DNA from: Corynebacterium sp. 13CS0277
GTDB lineage: Bacteria; Actinomycetota; Actinomycetes; Mycobacteriales; Mycobacteriaceae
Length of the DNA: 64,000 nucleotides
Reading direction: 5' to 3'
NCBI RefSeq assembly: GCF_002994655.1
Contig: NZ_PPDL01000009.1
Coordinates: forward strand, 1-64,000
Part shown: in pieces, positions 61,850 to 64,000 of the stretch
How positions within the stretch are numbered: the first letter of the stretch is position 1
Layout: the number at the start of each line of letters is the position of its first letter
Program-made: the position numbers and the translations under genes
The notes under the pieces: model-generated
Database searches by the model: none
What the model saw: the letters and a program-made list of their open reading frames with translations, nothing else
What the model was told of the DNA's origin: nothing

Positions 61850-62569
61850 TTAGTAGACGAAGACGGCGTCGCCGATGTTGAGGTCGTCGAAGTAGCGGAT
61901 GGCGTCCGCGTGGTTCAGGTGGATGCAGCCGTGGGACAGCAGGGCCACGGAACCGGAGTGGAACGCGATGCCGTTGTTGGTGAAGTAGGTGGAGTACGGC
62001 ATGGGCGCGTTGTTGAACTCGCGGGAGATCTCGTCCTTGATCTGGCGGTTCACGTAGAAGGTGCCGGTGGGGGTTTCCCAGCCGGGGGCACCAGAAGAAA
62101 TCGGCACGGCGCCGTAGGTGACGTTACCGTGGCCGTCCTGCAGCCAGGAGCGCTCGCCCTTGAGGTCAATGCAGGCCCGGGCCCAGGCGGGGCAGGGGCC
62201 CTTGTCGAAGGCGGCGCGCTCGGCGGCGACGCGGGCTTCCTCGGCGGCGCGCTCAGCGGCGATGCGCTCAGCTTCGGCGCGCTCGCGGGCGGCGCGGATC
62301 TCTGCTTCCTTCTCGGCGATGACGCCGGGGAACAGGCCGTTGACGGCACCGTCGACGGCGTTCTTGGCGCCCTGGGCCAGCTCGGGCGGGAGGCCGCCGG
62401 CGGCGTTGTGGAGGGCGTTGCGGGTATCCCATGCGCCCTGGCGCAGGTCGATGCCGGGGACGCTGGAGCCACCGACGGGCTGGGCGTGGGCGGCCGCGGG
62501 CTGGGCGACGGTGACGGCGGCAGCGCAGGCCACGACGGCCGCCAGTCGGCGTGCAGAGTTTCGGAACAT
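61850..62569 (-). CDS. L,D-transpeptidase (YkuD domain) protein
   Basis: This 239-residue secreted protein has a signal peptide (about 1-30) and a charged Glu/Arg/Ala helix likely to form a coiled coil (85-121). Its YkuD domain has the catalytic motif HSG (204-206) and SHGCIHLNH (212-220), with catalytic Cys215 and His213. Such enzymes make 3-3 crosslinks in peptidoglycan. ATG 62569 follows TATACT by seven bases with only a weak AGG, so it may be leaderless. It is probably the single gene of its transcript. Confidence 0.92.
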   Translation of the reverse strand: MFRNSARRLAAVVACAAAVTVAQPAAAHAQPVGGSSVPGIDLRQGAWDTRNALHNAAGGLPPELAQGAKNAVDGAVNGLFPGVIAEKEAEIRAARERAEAERIAAERAAEEARVAAERAAFDKGPCPAWARACIDLKGERSWLQDGHGNVTYGAVPISSGAPGWETPTGTFYVNRQIKDEISREFNNAPMPYSTYFTNNGIAFHSGSVALLSHGCIHLNHADAIRYFDDLNIGDAVFVY

Positions 62570-62576
62570 GCCTAGC

Positions 62577-62582
62577 AGTATA
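62577..62582 (-). promoter_or_regulatory. -10 element of L,D-transpeptidase gene
   Basis: TATACT on the minus strand, with a GCTTTG -35 17 bases upstream. It is placed seven bases from the ATG. Confidence 0.5.
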
Positions 62583-62743
62583 TGCCCGGGGGATGCTGAC
62601 AAAGCAACTACGTCATCCACAGGCGGGCACCTCGGGCGCGCGCGGCGCGCCCGGTGTGCACCTCCGAGCCAGCCACACCCACCGGCATGCCAGCTGCGGC
62701 GTGCCCGCAGCGGGCGTGCCCCGCCGGGAGGCGAAACGTGCTG

Positions 62744-63553
62744 CTAGAACTCGTGACCCACAGGGCGGGGGGTGAGGATCCGGGGGCCGCCGGCGGTAGC
62801 GGCGACGGTGTGCTCCCAGTGGGAGGCCCAGGAGCCATCAAGGGTGACGACCGTCCAGTCGTCTTCCAGCACGGCGGAGTCCTCGGTGCCGAGGGTGAGC
62901 ATCGGTTCGATGGCGAGCACGCTGCCCTCCTGGATGACGGGACCGCGGCCGGGCTTGCCCTCGTTGGCGAGGTAGGGCTCCTCGTGCATGGTGCGGCCGA
63001 TGCCGTGGCCGCCGTAGCCGTCAACGATGCCGAGCTGCACCCCGAACTTCTGCTCCGCTTTCCGGGTGGCGACCTCGAGGGCGTGGGACACGTCAGTGAG
63101 CCGGTTCCCGGGAACCATGGCCTTCAGGCCCTCCATGAGCACCCAGGCGGTGGCGTCGTTGAGGGCACGGGCATCCTCGGCGAGGGTGCCGACCCCGAAG
63201 GTCCAGGCACTGTCGCCAACCCACCCGTCGAGGGTGGCGCCACAGTCGATGGACACCAGGTCGCCTTCGGCAAGGACGACGTCGGCGGTGGGGATGCCGT
63301 GCACGATCACTTCGTTGACGCTGGCGCACACGGAGGCCGGGAACCCCTCGTAGCCGAGGAAGGTGGGGATGGCGCCCGCGTCACGAATCGTCGCCTCCGC
63401 GATCGCGTCGAGCTCTTTGAGGCTCACGCCGGGCCGTGCAGCGTCACGCACGTTGACCAGAGCTTGGCCCACGATGCGGCCGGCGGCCTCCATCGCGTCG
63501 AGTTCCTGGGGCGTCTTGGCGGGGATCATTTTGTGCTTTTTGCGGAAACCCAT
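62744..63553 (-). CDS. map: Methionine aminopeptidase, type I
   Basis: This 269-residue metalloenzyme removes initiator Met. The ligands are in [19 protein letters not shown] (two Asp), [14 protein letters not shown] (His), VLAIEPMLT (Glu) and the late [15 protein letters not shown] (Glu is usual at the next position). There is no SH3-like N-terminal extension. ATG 63553 is chosen over ATG 63607. It lies downstream of adk on the same strand with a 380-base gap. Confidence 0.95.
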   Translation of the reverse strand: MGFRKKHKMIPAKTPQELDAMEAAGRIVGQALVNVRDAARPGVSLKELDAIAEATIRDAGAIPTFLGYEGFPASVCASVNEVIVHGIPTADVVLAEGDLVSIDCGATLDGWVGDSAWTFGVGTLAEDARALNDATAWVLMEGLKAMVPGNRLTDVSHALEVATRKAEQKFGVQLGIVDGYGGHGIGRTMHEEPYLANEGKPGRGPVIQEGSVLAIEPMLTLGTEDSAVLEDDWTVVTLDGSWASHWEHTVAATAGGPRILTPRPVGHEF

Positions 63554-63933
63554 GGCGTGGAGTAATTCACCGTCTTCTCTAGATGGGGTGGGCAAGGGGG
63601 AAAACAAGGGGATACACGGAGCAACCTCAGGGTGCGTGGCGGGGACCGTGACGGCCCCTCACACCCCGGCCCCATTGATGGGTGCCACCCTACGCGCACC
63701 CGCCGGGCAACGGGCCACACGCCACAGCAAGCCAGGCGCGCCCGCGCGGGCGACACACCGTGAAAGACGCCGACAGGCCCAGCACCGCACGCACGCACCG
63801 GGGCGCGGGTGGGGTGTGGGCCTGAGGGGAAGTCTTTTTTCTCATGCAGGAGGCCACGGGCACGGGTGCGTGCCTGTGTGGCCGGGGTGCGGGAACACAC
63901 AACTGGGTTCCCGTCGTGGGCGGCGTGCGGCGC
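63554..63933. other. adk-map intergenic region
   Basis: No gene is seen. GGCCAC (63852-63857) and GTGGCC (63878-63883) form a hairpin with inner GGCAC/GTGCC. On the minus strand an A-run, not a T-run, follows, so it is not a standard terminator. Confidence 0.35.
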
Positions 63934-64000
63934 TTAGAGCGCCTGCAGCGCCTCCATGGTGCGCTTGTTGATGTCCTCGACGGAATCCTCAGCGACGATG
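63934..64000 (-). CDS. adk: Adenylate kinase, C-terminal end (partial)
   Basis: The last 22 codons of a minus-strand gene are present, ending in VEDINKRTMEALQAL. This looks like the C-terminus of corynebacterial adenylate kinase and fits the usual secY-adk-map order. The rest lies beyond the right edge, so the identity rests mainly on context. Confidence 0.6.
   Translation of the reverse strand, partial: IVAEDSVEDINKRTMEALQAL

Overview
The window is a high-GC actinobacterial chromosome segment that most resembles Corynebacterium (order Mycobacteriales). Two things support this. The gene families and their order match, from memory, the Mycobacterium tuberculosis stretch running from the guaB3/guaB2/rsdA/sigD/groEL1/groES block, through tsaD-rimI-tsaB-tsaE-alr, glmS, glmM and rpsI-rplM, to the ESX-4 locus and truA-rplQ-rpoA-rpsD-rpsK-rpsM-infA. 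There are also many leaderless or GTG/TTG starts, a His-tailed GroEL1 and a CIRCE-controlled groES. There is no prophage, insertion sequence, CRISPR array or rRNA/tRNA gene that I can see.

Layout. (1) 0.2-10 kb is a mixed, probably variable block: a DUF4230 protein, a DUF885 protein, a GlpT transporter, two proteins of unknown function and a large GmrSD-like DUF262/DUF1524 nuclease. (2) 10-18.3 kb holds purine synthesis (guaB3, guaB), DUF5319, the SigD/RsdA sigma-anti-sigma pair and groEL1/groES. (3) 18.5-20.9 kb is a glutathionylspermidine-synthase-like ATP-grasp enzyme followed by a DUF1190-like lipoprotein. (4) 20.9-28.4 kb is the t6A tRNA-modification set (tsaD, rimI, tsaB and an in-frame alr-tsaE fusion), an NAD(P)HX repair fusion and a surface trypsin-like protease. 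(5) 28.6-38.4 kb holds glmS and glmM (amino-sugar synthesis), an alpha/beta-hydrolase-fold protein with no nucleophile, a three-gene EspC-like/Cys-rich/small-protein operon, and an acyltransferase-SGNH membrane protein. (6) 38.9-53.8 kb is rpsI-rplM and then a full ESX-4-like type VII secretion locus: two WXG100 proteins, an Rv3446c-family protein, EccC, EccD, MycP and EccB, with no EccE. (7) 54-64 kb is a DUF6541 membrane protein, truA, rplQ, rpoA, rpsD, rpsK, rpsM, infA, an L,D-transpeptidase, map and the 3' end of adk.

How it fits together. Most of the window is core growth machinery: GMP synthesis, chaperonin, tRNA modification, ribosome, RNA polymerase, and peptidoglycan precursors through glmS, glmM and alr. 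The secretion apparatus is embedded in it. The most interesting signal is a shared ECF-sigma-like promoter (GGMAC, 16-nt spacer, CGTATC), set in a longer conserved stretch. It lies upstream of eccC and also upstream of the EspC-like three-gene operon about 13 kb away. This suggests that the operon is part of the same regulon and may encode a cargo or accessory module of this secretion system.
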